From Globodera rostochiensis (lineage: Eukaryota > Nematoda > Chromadorea > Rhabditida > Heteroderidae), in NCBI GenBank assembly GCA_018350325.1, contig JAEVLN010000004.1, forward strand, positions 124,001 to 188,000: a stretch of 64,000 nucleotides of DNA, given 5' to 3'. This document shows positions 10,151 through 20,140 of the stretch, in pieces (the stretch's first letter is position 1; the number at the start of each line of letters is the position of its first letter). The notes beneath the pieces are model-generated. The model ran no database searches, was not told the DNA's origin, and worked only from the letters and a program-made list of their open reading frames with translations. The position numbers and the translations under genes are program-made.

Positions 10151-10822
10151 ATGCGATTGTACGTTGTTGTCCTAATTGGGCTCATCAGTTTGGCATTGTC
10201 TGAGGGAAGCGGCAAGAAGCAGGAGAAGAAGCCGGGCTCTTCAAATCCCTCAAATCAGTCGAATTTCAACAGACACCCCGAATCAACATCGTCATCCAAT
10301 CCCGAAAATCAGTCGGGTGTCTTCAGACGCCTCGGACCAACACCGTCATACAATCCCGAAAATCAGTCGGGTGGCTTCAGACGCCTCGTAAATCCGTCGA
10401 GTGTCTTCAGACGCCTCGGACCAACACCGTCATCCAATCCTGCAAATCAGTCGGGTTTCAGACGCCACGGATCAACACCGTCATCCAATCCTGCAAATCA
10501 GTCGGGTTTCAGACGCCTCGCAAGTGTCTTCAGACGCCTCGGACCAACACCGTCATCCAATCCTGCAAATCAGTCGGGTTTCAGACGCCACGGATCAACA
10601 CCGTCATCCAATCCTGCAAATCAGTCGGGTTCCTTCAAAATCCCTGGATCAGCAACATCATTCAATCCCTCAAATCAGTCGGGTTCCTTCAAAATCCCTG
10701 GATCAAAAACATCGTCATCAAACCCCTCAAATCAGCAGCAGCAGGTAACAGTCGATGTGGGCCAAGGCCCCGTGCCAGTCAATGTAAAATTATTATTACC
10801 ACCCGCATGGGGGGGGGGATGA
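10151..10822 (+). CDS. Family-1 secreted repeat protein with Asn-Pro-Asn-Gln-Ser repeats
   Basis: I start at 10151 because the protein then begins MRLYVVVLIG, aligned with all paralogues; the open frame upstream covers the CTTCTCAGCAG acceptor. After the signal peptide (to about LSEGSG) and a Lys-rich linker come about nine tandem units of 15-18 residues with the core TPSSNPANQSG. Units are joined by FRRLG, FRRHG or FKIPGS. Eight units hold an Asn-Gln-Ser sequon. A poly-Gln stretch follows. The frame then reads VTVDVGQGPV to a stop at 10822. CAG|GTAACA at 10744 could instead be a donor to the tail exon at 11324. A run of 10 G just before the stop differs by one G from paralogue 22361 and changes the C-terminus. 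Function is unknown. Confidence 0.75.
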   Translation: MRLYVVVLIGLISLALSEGSGKKQEKKPGSSNPSNQSNFNRHPESTSSSNPENQSGVFRRLGPTPSYNPENQSGGFRRLVNPSSVFRRLGPTPSSNPANQSGFRRHGSTPSSNPANQSGFRRLASVFRRLGPTPSSNPANQSGFRRHGSTPSSNPANQSGSFKIPGSATSFNPSNQSGSFKIPGSKTSSSNPSNQQQQVTVDVGQGPVPVNVKLLLPPAWGGG

Positions 10823-11323
10823 AAGCAAACAATGAGAACAAAATGGCGGTGGTTCGTTAGAATTTTGGAATTTCACACATTCCATTTCGATTTATTTTAT
10901 TTGGTAAAAGGACGATTCGAATTGCTTTTTAAAAATATTTTCTATTTTGGGGGATGATTAAATCGATTAAATCAACAAAAAGTGCATATTTTAAAAGCAT
11001 AAACTCCAAAATAATATTGATTATGTCTGTGAATTTGTCAATATAAACCGGGACCCAATTTCAGTACCAAAATGAGAAAAATTTTCCGCCCCCGAGGGGT
11101 CGGGGAGGAACCCCACATTAAAGTATCTCACTGTACCAAATTTGGTGCGTCCCACCCAAAATGTTGACGACACTTTGTCCGAAAAGTTGTCGACACTTCC
11201 TCCTATACAAAATTACCTACTATTTTCAAATTCGCGTCCTCTCGATTTCTGTCTCATATCGAGTGTCTCGCAAAAGTGTCGGGGGTATCAAGCAAGCATC
11301 ACTGCATTATATACACAATTCAG

Positions 11324-11425
11324 GGTCACGCGTATGACGACTTTACGAAAAATTTGTTCGATGCCCCGCAGCAATCCCCCCAACGTCTACCACAGCCGCC
11401 GCCCGACGACACGTCGTCAAGATGA
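11324..11425 (+). other. Tail exon (FDAPQQ module), candidate 3' exon of gene 10151
   Basis: After an ACAATTCAG acceptor the sequence reads HAYDDFTKNLFDAPQQSPQR and ends DDTSSR-stop (33 codons in phase 0). It matches the tails at 8054, 16002 and 23349. Immediately upstream is the family-1 intron, and before that a truncated promoter fragment (about 10935-11046). The exon may be spliced to gene 10151 or be a relic of a lost gene. The same arrangement follows gene 22361. Confidence 0.55.
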
Positions 11426-11629
11426 ATTTGATCAATGAGTTCTGAAGAAAGAACACCATTTGCGATCACTCACCACACACTGTTCACGATTTTAACGTTG
11501 AAAACAAAAAAACTGTTGTCACAATTGTCTGACCCTTATCCCGTATCGTTATACACAATATTGAAAAAATGTCACTCTGAGGGTTGACTGGTATATCGTG
11601 TATCGTATTTTGGTGTTTCGTAAGGTTTA

Positions 11630-12310
11630 TCGAGACTTGAATCCGAGACTCGAGCCGAAAACCCGAGACTTTCACGAAAATGTTTTTTTAAAAAATCAAG
11701 ACTAATTTTTAAGAATACCATCAAAATCTTCAAAAACAAATTTTTGCCGGACCCCTCCTATTTCTAAAAAACTCCCCGAGCCCCAAAATTTGGTTGTCCC
11801 CGACCCCCGCGACATGGCCAACCCCGACCTTCCCGGGCACGGACACCGTATTGTTTACTAGTGATGCACGAGACCCAAAATTTACCGAGACCCGAGACTT
11901 GACCCCGAGACTCGAGACCGAGACTTGACCCGGACGACCAGCAGATGATCGGTGGCCGGAAAATGCGACGCCGGAATATGCGACACTGAAAAATGCGACA
12001 CTAATAAAATGTTTTTAAATAGATTTGAGTGTCAAATTCTAAAGTCTACTACGAAATATAAGGCCGCGTAGTGGCTCGCCAACAACGAGCCGATGACGAA
12101 GCAAGTAGAGGGGCAAGACGGAGGGCGGGTCCACTGTTTTATGCTTAAGCCTAAGCCTAGGGTGGCTTAGGCTTAAGCCTAACCAACATAAGTCTCTACC
12201 CAGTTATTCTATCCGACTTTGGTGTTAATTAAAAGTCGGGTTTTCCTAATTTTCAAAAATTTTCTTTCAAATTAGTGGTGCATTTTCCGGGCGCCAGATG
12301 ATCAGTCTTC
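11630..12310. repeat. Segmental duplicate of about 18340-19130
   Basis: Both segments contain, in order, a GAGACTTGAACC/GAGACTCGAGCC block, GACCAGCAGATGATCGGTGG, GGCCGCGTAGTGGCTCGCC, a GCTTAAGCCTAAGCC palindrome and TCAGTCTTCAGGCTGGAC. A shorter match to the right end is at 16833-16890. These blocks join one gene unit to the next and show that the cluster grew by segmental duplication. No gene is seen inside. Confidence 0.75.
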
Positions 12311-12539
12311 AGGCTGGACTTAGACATATTATTTTATTATTTGTAAATAATTTTTTCAATTCATTGTCCTTCTTCTGTCAATAAGCATATGATGGATTGA
12401 ATGAATGCACTTGTTGACCTTTTTAAAAATATTTTCCATTTTAAGGGGATGATTAAAATCAATTAAAATGCATTCTTTAGGGTTTAAATTTTACCCGACG
12501 ACCCCGACCGGTGATGGGATCGGGAAAAAGTACAAATTG

Positions 12540-13140
12540 TCGGAGTTGTCGGGGAAGGCACTGTCGGGGTCGGGGTTTAATCCAAAATCGTCGGGGAAGG
12601 CACTGTCGGGGTCGGGGTTTAATCCAAAATCGTCGGGGAAGGCACTGTCGGGGTCGGGGTTTAATCCAAAATCGTCGGGGAAGGCACTGTCGGGGTCGGG
12701 GTTTAATCCAAAATCGTCGGGGATGGCACTGTCGGGGTCGGGGTTTAATCCAAAATCGTCGGGGAAGGCACTGTCGGGGTCGGAATTAATCCAAAATTGT
12801 CGGGGAAGGCACTGTCGGGGTCGGAATTAATCCAAAATCGTCGGGGAAGGCACTGTCGGGGTCGGAATTAATCCAAAATTGTCGGGGAAGGCACTGTCGG
12901 GGTCGGAATTAATCCAAAATCGTCGGGGAAGGCACTGTCGGGGTCGGAATTAATCCAAAATCGTCGGGGATGGCACTGTCGGGGTTTAATCCAAAATTGT
13001 CGGGGAAGGCACTGTCGGGGTCGGAATTAATCCAAAATCGTCGGGGAAGGCACTGTCGGGGTCGGAATTAATCCAAAATCGTCGGGGAAGGCACTGTCGG
13101 GGTCGGGGATTAATTCAAAATCGTCGGGGATTAAAGTCGG
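12540..13140 (+). repeat. 41-42-bp GC-rich minisatellite, about 14 copies
   Basis: The unit reads GGGGAAGGCACTGTCGGGG then TCGGGGTTTAATCCAAAATCG. Early copies carry GGGTTTAATCC and later ones GGAATTAATCC, so two sub-blocks expanded separately. Open frames in several phases are by-products of a repeat length that avoids stops. Confidence 0.9.
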
Positions 13141-13379
13141 GGGTTGGCGGTGTGCCAACCCTAAGTTAAGAGCAAAACTCAGCGTCTCAACCCGAGAATA
13201 GATAAATGAGTTTAAAATGATAGAGAATTAATAATTCCTAATGTTGTACTTTACAATTATTCCCAATCAATTCTTAGACATATTATTTTATTATTTGTAA
13301 AAATAATTTTTCCATTTCATTGTCCTTTTTCTGTCAATAAGCATATGATTTAGTGAATGAATGCACTTGTTGACCTTTT

Positions 13380-13800
13380 TAAAAATATTTTCCATTTTAA
13401 GGGGATGATTAAAATCAATTAAACCAACAAAAAATGCATATTTTAGAGGTGTCCGGGAAATGCGTCAGTGATTATTAAAAGTCGAGAAAAAAGTGTTTTT
13501 TTTTTTGTAAAGTGTCTCGAATCCCACCCAAGCCAAAACTTCCCGAATCTCCGGACGTCATAGGCCCTCCAGAAACATGTTTTGCATGACATTTAATAAT
13601 CACTGACGCATTTTCCACTGACGCATTTCCGGTCACCATTTTATAAGCATAAACTCCAAAATAATATTGATTATGTCTGTAAATTAATCAATATAAATAT
13701 GAAAATGAATAGCTTAGCTAAAATATTCATTCATTCCAAAGGCTTACAACTCTCATTAATCACTCCAAAAAGCTTCAGAAAGAATTCAGGTAACTTTTTA
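13380..13800 (+). promoter_or_regulatory. Family-1 promoter of gene 13876, split by a MITE
   Basis: All cassette blocks are present around the MITE, with TATAAA at about 13692 and CATTCATTCCAAAGGC downstream. A CAG|GTAACT donor at about 13789 begins the conserved 5'-UTR intron. Confidence 0.7.
13448..13637. mobile_element. Second copy of the GGTGTCCGGG foldback MITE
   Basis: Same ends and same insertion site (ATTTTAGA / ATTTTATA flanks) as 9549-9720. A short internal duplication of CACTGACGCATTT lies near the right end. It sits in the promoter of gene 13876. Confidence 0.8.
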
Positions 13801-13875
13801 AATTTTTCCATTAAGTTAAAATAAACTAAATTCCATTTTAAATTTTTCCCTAAATTGACAAAACGATCCGACGGC

Positions 13876-14253
13876 ATGCGATTGTACGCTGTTGTCCTAA
13901 TTGTGCTCCTGATTTTGGCATTGTCTGAGGGAAGCGGCACGGAGAAAGAGAAGAAGAAGCCGGGCTCTGCTAGTACTCATCAAGCCGAAAAGAAGCCAAA
14001 AACGTTTACAACATATCTAAGAACACCCAAAAAAAGTGATGGATCAACAACAACATCGTCATCAAATCCCTCAAATCAGTCGGGTTCCTTCAAAATCCCT
14101 GGATCAACAACATCCTCATCAAATCCCTCAAATCAGCAGCAGCAGCAGGTAACAGTCGATGAGGGTCAGGGACCAGTGTCAGTCGATGCAAAATCATTAT
14201 TACTAGAGCCCGCATTTTTAGGGTTTAACCTTTTTTTTTTTTGTTGCGGATAG
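13876..14253 (+). CDS. Family-1 secreted protein disrupted at its 3' end by a hAT-like MITE
   Basis: The start is the MRLYAVVLIVLLILALSEGS codon, aligned with the paralogues. After the signal peptide come a Lys-rich region, a Thr/Ser segment and two or three SNPSNQ repeats joined by SFKIPGS, then poly-Gln and VTVDEGQGPVSVDAKS. The frame then enters a 557-bp element (14204-14760) and ends in hydrophobic residues at 14253. The sequence after the element keeps the frame of the paralogous end (DESKQ-stop at about 14788), so the insertion truncates what was a coding C-terminus. Alternatively CAG|GTAACA at 14148 is a donor to the tail exon at 16002, with the element intronic. Function is unknown. 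Confidence 0.65.
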   Translation: MRLYAVVLIVLLILALSEGSGTEKEKKKPGSASTHQAEKKPKTFTTYLRTPKKSDGSTTTSSSNPSNQSGSFKIPGSTTSSSNPSNQQQQQVTVDEGQGPVSVDAKSLLLEPAFLGFNLFFFCCG

Positions 14254-14760
14254 GGTTTGACGAGAGAAGCCCAGAAATAGCATTCATTTTGAAAAATTTT
14301 TGAATTAGAGCGACTTTTTAGTCCCTAAAAATTCCTATTCCGCCCTTTTTGCGTTTTTAGACCCTATTTTGGCACTTTTGCCCAAAATTTTTAATAAAAA
14401 ATGCAATATTTTAGGAATTATCTCGTAAATTTCATAAGAAAAATGCAAAAAAAAAGAAAAAGAAAACCTCCCCCTAAAAGCAAAGTTTCTTCTTTGCCAA
14501 AATGCACACCTAAAAAAAGACTTTTTCTGGGCCCAAAAATCCACCCCCAAAAATTGATATTTTCCGAAAAAATTGTTTTTTTTTTTGTTATTTTTTATAA
14601 AATTACAAAACATGTGAAAAATATTATATTTATTTACAATTGTAAGAAAAATGATAGATTTTAAAGGTTTTCACGCAAAAATTGACTGGATTTGGGTAGT
14701 TTTAGCACCTTTTTTAGTCCCTATTTTGAGGGTTTTTAGTCCCTAAAAATCCGGGCTCTA
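14204..14760. mobile_element. hAT-like non-autonomous element, TAGAGCCCG ends, 8-bp TSD
   Basis: It begins TAGAGCCCGCATTTTTAGGG and ends CCTAAAAATCCGGGCTCTA. It is flanked on both sides by ATTATTAC (14196-14203 and 14761-14768), a perfect 8-bp duplication. The TAGAG terminus and 8-bp duplication fit the hAT superfamily. No transposase is encoded. A related right end (CCGGGCTCTAATTATTACC) is in gene 24548 at the same codon position. Confidence 0.85.
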
Positions 14761-14868
14761 ATTATTACCGCTCGAATGGATGGATGAGAGCAAACAATGA
14801 GAAAAAAGTGTTCATTGGAATTTCACACATTCCATTTCGCCCATTTTGCGGTACCGTTATCTTTAAAC

Positions 14869-15796
14869 TAGCATAGGACGGGACCGGGACTTTTGGGAAA
14901 AACCGGGACCGGGACTAAATTTGGTCCCGGTCAAAAAAAACCGGGACTACTGGACAAAAAAACGTTTTGAACAAAACCGGGACCATTTAAAAAACCGGGA
15001 CTAAATTTCAGTCCCAGAAAAGACATTTCAGTACTGGTCCCGGTCCCGTCCTACCCTACTTTAAACTAGGGTTGCACGGGACCGGTACCGGGACCGGACC
15101 GGGACGGGATTTCCCGGTTTTTTCAGGTCCCGGTCGGGACGGGACGGGACTTTTTAAAATCTGAAAGTCCCGGTCCCGGTTTTTTGGTCCCGCCGGGACC
15201 GGGACCAACCGGGACTAAATTTACACCCCTAATGATGGCATCATTGAGCGACAATTTCAACCATTTTTACTGATTTGTCCAAAGTAGGTCGATGGCCTAG
15301 TGGGTTGCCTTTTTGGTGAGTCTTATGTTATGTGTTGGGTTCGAACCCGCTTGAGTGCAAGCACTTGTTTATTTGTTTTCTCCTCTACTCAAATAGGCAC
15401 CCTCTCATTAATAATATTTTTAAAATAAATATTCTAATATTTTTCAATTAAAAATGCACGCAAAAAAAGAATAGATACAAGAATTTTTAAAATAAATTCA
15501 TCACATCTTTCTGAATTTTTGCTTCAAGTTCCTTAAAGATTGCCAATTTTTGTAAAAATTTCTTCGGCGGCGCCTGTCGGCACCACCGAACATCCTCCAC
15601 TCTTACGTAACCAATTTTTCCCGAAATTCCGAAGGAAAATTGATAATTTTGCTAAAATTTTGATGAAATTTCTTTAACAAATTGAGTCAAATTTCAAAAA
15701 TACAAAAAAATTTTCCCTTGAAAAGTCCCGGTCCCGGTTTTTCTAGTCCCGGGAAGTCCCGGTTTTTCCCAAAAGTCCCGGTCCCGTCCTACCCTA
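14869..15796. mobile_element. Nested foldback elements rich in GGGACCGGGAC
   Basis: The family-1 intron is interrupted after CTTTAAAC (14861-14868) by an element ending CCTACCCTA at 15058, followed by CTTTAAAC again. More GGGACCGG-type sequence and a SINE follow, and a third CTTTAAAC (15797-15804) marks the outer end. After it the intron resumes (TACCTCACTGTACC). The repeated 8-bp CTTTAAAC shows hAT-like insertions stacked in one intron. Confidence 0.75.
15287..15415 (+). repeat. tRNA-derived SINE-like element
   Basis: An A-box-like TGGCCTAGTGG (15293-15303) and a B box GGTTCGAACCC (15338-15348) lie 34 bp apart, as in tRNA promoters. The predicted RNA does not fold into a full cloverleaf by eye. 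A tail (GAGTGCAAGCACTTG and onward) follows, shared with window positions 1-60 and about 6483. I call it a SINE rather than a tRNA gene. Confidence 0.6.
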
Positions 15797-16001
15797 CTTT
15801 AAACTACCTCACTGTACCAACTTTGGTGCGTCCCACTCAAAATTTGGACGACACTTTGTCCTAAAAGTTGTCGACACTTCCTCCAATACAAATTTACCTA
15901 CTATTTTCAAATTCGTCCTCTCGGCTTTCTGTCTCATATCGAGTCTCGAAAAAGTGTCGGGGGTATCAAGCAAGCATCACTGCATTATATACACAATTCA
16001 G

Positions 16002-16136
16002 GGTCACGAGTTTGACAACTTTGCGCAAAGTTTGTTCGATGCCCCCCAGCAATCCCCCCAACATCTACCACAGCAGCTGCCTGAAGACACGTCATCAAGC
16101 TCATCAACTAAAAAGAAAAGTCGTAAAAAGAATTGA
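16002..16136 (+). other. Tail exon with Ser-rich and basic end, candidate 3' exon of gene 13876
   Basis: After TACACAATTCAG the phase-0 frame reads HEFDNFAQSLFDAPQQSPQH and then PEDTSSSSSTKKKSRKKN-stop (44 residues). It is the fullest version of the tail module. The basic end could act as a nuclear-localisation or charge-binding patch, which is inference. The family-1 intron lies directly upstream from 15797. Confidence 0.6.
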
Positions 16137-16960
16137 TCAATGAGTCCTGAAGAAAGAATGAAAGAGCAGATAGTTATTTTATTAGTCCCACTCTTGTATT
16201 TATTTTTAATGACTTTTAAATATTTTTAAATTAATTTTAAAGGAAGCTAGGTCGAGTGCTTACCCTGGTCCGACCTAGGGTAGCAATCTTACCCGCAGCT
16301 GAGGGTACCTTACTAGTGCTGCACGAGACCTAAAATTTACCGAAACTCGAGACCGAGACTTGACCCCGAGACTCGAGACTGAGACCCAAAAAACCCGAGA
16401 CTTTTCTCGAGTCGAGACTCGAGACCGACCCCGAGACTCGAGACCGAGACCCTTTAAAAAATCATATCTTAGCTCAAAGTTGGACAAAAATCTAAGATTT
16501 TTGCACCATAAAATGAGAAAAACACGGAGAATTTTGTAAAAATAAGAGGATCACTAGCTTTAAAAATTTTGTATATTAAAACAGTATTAGTGGCGATGGT
16601 CACCCCCCGCGCATCCCTTTTTTTAAATTAATTTTTTTTTCAAAATCGGGAAAAGGTGTTTCTAGGGGTATTCGGGGGCGTAGAATCCATATCTGATTTC
16701 CGTTTTCCCAAATTCGAATATTTAAACAATTCTTGAGGTGGCAAAAAGTAAAATTTTTGCTGTGATGGCAAAACGTACACGGACAACGTATTGTTTACCA
16801 CTTTTTACACTAAAAGACTTTTCTCCAGAATGGACGACCAGCAGATGATCAGTCTTCAGGCTGGACTTAGACATATTATTTTATTATTTGTAAATAATTT
16901 TTCCAATCAATTATTGTCTTTCTTTTTCAATAAGCATATGATTAGTGAATGAATGCACTT
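16137..16960. other. 3' flank and element debris, no gene
   Basis: Positions 16313-16451 hold a one-ended copy of the GTGCACGAGACC element with GAGACTCGAGACCGAGAC repeats. Positions 16830-16890 carry the GACCAGCAGATGATCAGTC joining block. No coding sequence is supported. Confidence 0.45.
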
Positions 16961-16964
16961 GTTG

Positions 16965-17270
16965 ACCTTTTTAAAAATATTTTCTATTTTGGGGGATGAT
17001 TAAAATCAATTAAATCAACAAAAAGTGAATATTTTAAAAGCATAAACTCCAAAATAATATTGATTATGTCTGTAAATTCGTCAATATAAATAATGATAGG
17101 TCAGCTAAAATATTCATTCATTCCCACGGCTTACACAACTCTCTTTAATCACTCCAAAAAGCTTCAGAAAAGAAATTTCAGGTAACATTTTTAAATTTTT
17201 TCATTAAATTAAATTTAGAGACCAAAAAGTTTATTTCATTTTTAAAACAAAATCTTTTTGTTCTTCTCAG
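16965..17270 (+). promoter_or_regulatory. Family-1 promoter and 5'-UTR intron of gene 17280
   Basis: The cassette is uninterrupted, with TATAAA at 17085. A 5'-UTR exon ends at TTTCAG|GTAACA (donor at 17182), and the intron ends at TTCTTCTCAG (17270), ten bases before the ATG. The same donor and acceptor recur at gene 24548 and partly at 22361, so a 5'-UTR intron is a family trait. Trans-splicing to the same acceptor is the alternative. Confidence 0.7.
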
Positions 17271-17279
17271 CAGGTCGGT

Positions 17280-17759
17280 ATGCAATTTCACGCTGTTGTT
17301 GTCCTAATTGTGGTCACCATTTTGGCATTGTCCGCAATTTGTAATGCCGGGAAAGGAAAAGACAGCAAAAAGACGAAGCCGATTATTAATGTAAATTTAA
17401 AAAAAACAGTCAGTGAATGGACCCAAGTGAATTCGCCAAAAATGAATCCCGGCACGGAGAGCTCAAAAAAGGTAACAGTCAATGCATTTTACTAGAGCCC
17501 GGACTCTGGACCTGGGTCCAGACCAGCAGCAGGGCTGTCGGAAAATAAAATTTGAAGCCCGAAATCCCAAAAAATCCGAAACGATTTTAAATTCGAAAAG
17601 CCCAAAAATCCCGGTATTTCCGAAATTCGAAATTTTGCCCAGCCCTGGTCCAGCCAGACCTAAATATTAATCGTCCAAATTTTCTTCTTTTTGATTTCTA
17701 TTGTTTCTTTTTGTGTGCAGAAATTAGCGAGGTGCTATGGGGATGAAAGCAAACAATGA
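17280..17759 (+). CDS. Family-1 Lys-rich secreted protein
   Basis: Exon 1 (17280-17471, 64 codons) starts MQFHAVVVLIVVTILALSAI, cleaves near CNAG, and continues GKGKDSKKTKP and a polar segment ending ESSKK. The CAG/AAG|GTAACA donor is conserved. Spliced in phase 0 to 17721-17759 (acceptor TTTTGTGTGCAG), it ends KLARCYGDESKQ-stop, about 76 aa. Without splicing it stops at 17495, seven codons past the donor. A second possible tail lies at 18139-18186 after CATTGCAG, but it is a shortened, frame-shifted relative of the tail at 25240. A TAGAGCCCGG element starts at 17493 inside the intron. Function is unknown. Confidence 0.6.
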
Positions 17760-17783
17760 GAACAAAATGGTGGTTCATTGTAA

Positions 17784-17960
17784 TAGTAAAGTAGAGCCCA
17801 GACTTGAGCGAGACTCGAGACGAGATTCTCGAAAAAAAAAATCTCGGGTCTCGAAAAATTTCGAAAATTCAGTTTTATTCGAGACGAGATTTCTCGAGAA
17901 TCTCGAGTCTCGAAAAATCTCGAGCCGGAACAGTCGAGAGATTCTCATCCTTACAGAATT
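17784..17960. mobile_element. TAGAGCCCAGACTTGAGCG foldback element
   Basis: Starts TAGAGCCCAGACTTGAGCG and is filled with CGAGACGAGATTCTCGA palindromes up to CTCGAGCCGGAACAGTC. A close copy is at 25023-25175 at the same position downstream of gene 24548, so it predates that duplication. Confidence 0.6.
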
Positions 17961-18138
17961 AACACACTCCATTTCGCGTATTCTTTATGCATTATTATTT
18001 GGTAAAAAGACGATTTGTTCATTTTAAAAACGTTTTTCATATCTAATCAAATCAAAATCTTCAATATCATTCGAAAAATTTTTTGCATTTAATACTCAAA
18101 ATGTTAAAATTTCAAAACGATTTCTTTAAACATTGCAG

Positions 18139-18186
18139 AATGCTCGTCTGTCCAATCAAATCCGACCGAAAGGGGAAAAGGACTAA
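18139..18186 (+). other. Degenerate tail exon
   Basis: After AAACATTGCAG the frame reads NARLSNQIRPKGEKD-stop. Compared with the tail at 25240-25389 most of the middle is deleted and the basic end is in another frame, so this looks like a decayed copy. Confidence 0.45.
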
Positions 18187-18339
18187 AAAGAATGGATCAA
18201 AATGAGTCTTTTGCTGAAGAAAGGAACAACTTTCTGATCGATCACTCACACACTGTTCACGATTAACGTTAAAAACAAAAAATTTTCCAAGTGAAATTCA
18301 TTCTGAAATTTTAATCGATAATCTATTGGACAATGCTCG

Positions 18340-19130
18340 AGACCTATATTTACCGAGACTTGAACCCGAGACTCGAGCCGAAAACCCGAGACTTTTACGA
18401 AAATGTTTTTTAAAAAATCAAGACTAATTTTTAAGAATTCCATCAAAATCTTTAAAAACAAATTTTTGCCGGACCCCTCCTATTTCATAAAAGCTTCAAA
18501 AATGGTTGCAAATCTGTTAACAAATTTTCTCGGCGGCGACTATCGGCACCGCCTTCGTTCCCCCCCCCCCCCCCAGACAAGCAGAATTCTCAAAAATTTT
18601 AAATTTTTGAACAAGGGTTGCTCCCCGAGCCCTAAAATTCCCGCGACATGGCCAACCCCGACCTTTCCGGGTACGGACACCGTATTGTTTACCACTTTTT
18701 ACACTAAAAGACTTTTTTTCTCCAGAATGGACGACCAGCAGATGATCGGTGGCCGGAAAATTACGACACCAGAATATGCGACACCGGAAAATGCGACACT
18801 AATAAAATGTTTTTAAATAGATTTGAGTGTCAAATTCTAAAGTCTACTACGAAATATAAGGCCGCGTAGTGGCTCGCCAACAACGAGCCGATGACGAAGC
18901 AAGTAGAGGGGCAAGACGGAGGGCGGGTCCACTGTTTTATGCTTAAGCCTAAGCCTAGGGTGGCTTAGGCTTAAGCCTAACCAACATAAGTCTCTACCCA
19001 GTTATTCTATCCGACTTTGGTGTTAATTAAAAGTCGGGTTTTCCTAATTTTCAAAAATTCAACAAATTCAAAAATTTTCTTTCAAATTAGTGTTGCATTT
19101 TCCGGGCGCCAGATGATCAGTCTTCAGGCT
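18340..19130. repeat. Segmental duplicate of 11630-12310
   Basis: See 11630-12310 for the ordered shared blocks. This copy has an extra insertion at about 18490-18600 that includes a poly-C run. No gene is seen. Confidence 0.7.
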
Positions 19131-19214
19131 GGACTTAGACATATTATTTTATTATTTGTAAATAATTTTTCCAATCAATTATTGTCTTTCTTTTTCAATA
19201 ACCATATGATTTAG

Positions 19215-19475
19215 TGAATGAATGCACTTGTTGACCTTTTTAAAAATATTTTCTATTTTGGGGGGATGATTAAAATCAATTAAATCAACAAAAAGTGCAT
19301 ATTTTAAAAGCATTTGACATTTTTAAAAATATTTTCTATTTTGGGGGATGATTAAAATCAATTAAATCAACAAAAAGTGCATATTTTAAAAGCATTTGAC
19401 ATTTTTAAAAATATTTTCTATTTTGGGGGATGATTAAAATCAATTAAATCAACAAAAAGTGCATATTTTATAAGC
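19215..19475 (+). repeat. Tandem promoter-derived units before gene 20141
   Basis: Three copies of the roughly 80-bp AAGCATTTGACA ... GGGGGATGATTAAAATC ... GTGCATATTTTA unit, as at 2790-3285. Confidence 0.85.
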
Positions 19476-20140
19476 TACAACAAATAAAGAGTGAAAATAT
19501 ATTTCGATGGCACATTGCCAAACGTGGCATATTTTAAACAAAGTGCAACATATATCTATGACCCAATGCAGGTCACAAAAAGTGCAGACTTGATGGCATA
19601 ATTTTAATATAAAAGCTTATATAATTTAATGTTTAAAACAGATAATTCATTTCTCTTTATATCATTAAAGAACCTTTTTTTCATTCGTAATTGACCAATT
19701 TTCTTAACAAATATCGTTAAAATCTTCAAATTTTGGCCCTCTCTCATTCCAAAAAAGCTCCAAAAAATCTCCGGATTTTTAAAAGTGTAAAATACTGGGC
19801 AAAATACTGTACTCTCGAACAAAAATTTGGGCAGAATTTTTAATATTGTATTCTTCCAAAATTTCTTCTCTCCAACCCTGAATTGTAGAATAGAGCAAAA
19901 GCAACCGGGGGTACCGGTTTTGTGTTTTTAATATTAACTTTGGTTTTTTGAAAATTTTTGTTTCGTTTCGTTTTCGAACAGTGAAAAATGTTGTTTTCGT
20001 CCACCCCTGCTCGACACCCCGAGACCCAAAAAGTCCGCAACTTTTCTCGAGTTGAAGAGACCAAAGATCGATGCTCTCGATCGAACAACCATTTGATCTA
20101 TAAAATTAAATTAAATTTTATAAAAATAAACATTTTTCAG

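Noticed and set aside
15287..15375. Functional tRNA gene
   Set aside because: A and B boxes are present but the stems do not pair well and a SINE-like tail shared with other sites follows.
18403..18816. 137-codon frame in the 18.4-18.8 kb duplicate
   Set aside because: It crosses a poly-C run and the duplicated joining block; the copy at 11.7-12.0 kb does not keep the frame open.
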